A DNA stretch of 64,000 bases, from assembly GCA_963835735.1 (NCBI GenBank), contig CAWIGP010000002.1, positions 1,550,001 to 1,614,000 on the forward strand, read 5' to 3'. Made by a program: the position numbers and the translations under genes. This document shows, piece after piece, positions 63,459 through 64,000 of this stretch. The first letter of the stretch is position 1, and each line of letters opens with the position of its first letter. Source of the stretch: DASQMT01 sp963835735. GTDB taxonomy: Bacteria > Actinomycetota > Thermoleophilia > Solirubrobacterales > Solirubrobacteraceae. A model generated the notes under the pieces. It saw only the letters and a program-made list of their open reading frames with translations, searched no databases and was not told where the DNA came from.

Positions 63459-64000
63459 TCAGCGCAGCAATTCGACTCGCGTGTCCGCCTCGGCCCGGTA
63501 GGGGAATGGCAGCACGCCGCCGACGACGTTGTCCCTCGCCTCGACCTCCGCGCTCACGTCGCCGATCGTCACCCGTACGCGGGTCACGCCGTCGGGCACG
63601 ACGCCGTAGATCGCAGCGTTGCCGAGGAGCAGCGGCGCCAGGCGCCACTGCTCGTCTTCCGGGGTGTCGTCGAGCACGCACGAGCCGTCGGCGAACCGAT
63701 CCTCCGGGACGGCGATGACGCAGACCCGCGTCGCGGGCGCACACGGCTCCTCCCCGCTGGGCACGACGGGCACGACCCAGTACTCGACGCCGTCGCCGCC
63801 GCCCCAGAAGCGCGCGCCGTCGTCGACCACGGCGTCGATCCGGCCCGCAAACGCGCGCACCACACCCAGCGCGGCGGCCGGCAGCACGACCGAAGGCTGC
63901 CTGGGTACGCGCAGCACCGCCACCGCTCGCAGCAGTTCGGGCGCGACCGTGCGCTCGCAGCCGTCGGCGCGCTGCAGCGCCAGCTCGACCCGCGTGCCGC
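63459..64000 (-). CDS. Hypothetical protein, N-terminus outside the window
   Basis: The frame is open through base 64000, so the start is not visible; 180 codons are seen. The segment reads as beta-rich: PSVVLPAAALGVVRAFAGRI, VEYWVVPVVPSGEEPCAPAT, VCVIAVPEDRF, then TRVRVTIGDVSAEVEARDNV and FPYRAEADTRVELLR. Cysteines in EEPCAPATRVC and GSCVLDD may form disulfides, which suggests an exported protein. A similar pattern occurs in other secreted proteins of the group, but no family is recognised. It ends 28 bases before mfd. Confidence 0.6.
   Translation of the reverse strand, partial: GTRVELALQRADGCERTVAPELLRAVAVLRVPRQPSVVLPAAALGVVRAFAGRIDAVVDDGARFWGGGDGVEYWVVPVVPSGEEPCAPATRVCVIAVPEDRFADGSCVLDDTPEDEQWRLAPLLLGNAAIYGVVPDGVTRVRVTIGDVSAEVEARDNVVGGVLPFPYRAEADTRVELLR

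Overview
The window is chromosomal DNA of a very GC-rich actinobacterium. Gene content suggests Thermoleophilia, near Solirubrobacter or Conexibacter. This is an inference from a prealbumin-fold surface protein of the DNLNGDNVE type, csrA in an actinobacterial background, an ECF sigma factor carrying its own anti-sigma-like tail, and the mfd/mazG/eno/ftsB neighbourhood. Many genes overlap by 4 bases (ATGA or GTGA). Several start codons lie 6 to 9 bases after a TAGNNT hexamer, which suggests leaderless transcripts. No CRISPR array, phage or transposase gene was seen. Two tRNAs are present: initiator Met(CAT) and Leu(TAA).

Layout. 1-4224: envelope-stress PspC/LiaF-like protein, a secreted calcium-binding repeat protein and an HD-GYP protein. 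4316-6100: pseudouridine catabolism pair psuG/psuK. 6385-11160: small membrane protein, typA/bipA, a Ca2+/H+ exchanger and a HerA-like ATPase. 11157-14808: receiver protein, sensor kinase and a beta-propeller protein. 15030-18627: DEAD-box helicase, then a desaturase/cyclopropane-synthase operon. 18519-21431: an AbrB-type transporter gene among gene remnants, next to a frameshifted P450. 22611-26022: rhomboid, pyrD, ABC-F ATPase.

26019-35594 is the most interesting region, an exopolysaccharide locus on the minus strand. Genes for an Agd3-like deacetylase, a coiled-coil protein, a PelF-type glycosyltransferase, a polytopic membrane protein, a spherulin-4/Sph3-like glycosidase and a second coiled-coil protein overlap or nearly touch. 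The combination resembles the fungal galactosaminogalactan cluster and bacterial Pel systems, here in an actinobacterium.

35684-38731 holds a two-component system flanked on both sides by small membrane or secreted proteins with Asp/Gly/Arg-rich tails. 38818-45819 holds tRNA-fMet, a DUF72 protein, Ppx/GppA, a candidate structured RNA, a TPP enzyme, a thioredoxin-fold protein, an HxlR regulator with an apparent AUC start, acetyltransferase, zinc-ribbon and NUDIX genes, and tRNA-Leu. 45908-56358 holds the sigma/anti-sigma fusion, CsaA, an Lrp-type domain, a UPF0173 hydrolase, a degenerate rhomboid, a DUF2090 aldolase-like protein, a nuclease lipoprotein, csrA, an acetyltransferase and an MFS exporter with its TetR regulator. 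56434-63430 is a housekeeping block: ftsB, eno, mazG, a foldase lipoprotein and mfd.

An interspersed repeat with inverted ends around internal hairpins occurs at about 6220-6364, 14858-15014 and 53564-53758. One end also lies at 21428-21452. Single-base indels cluster at 4.5-7.5 kb (psuG, typA) and 18.6-21.7 kb (surface protein, P450). In typA and psuG the protein motifs are otherwise intact, so these are as likely to be sequence errors as real decay.
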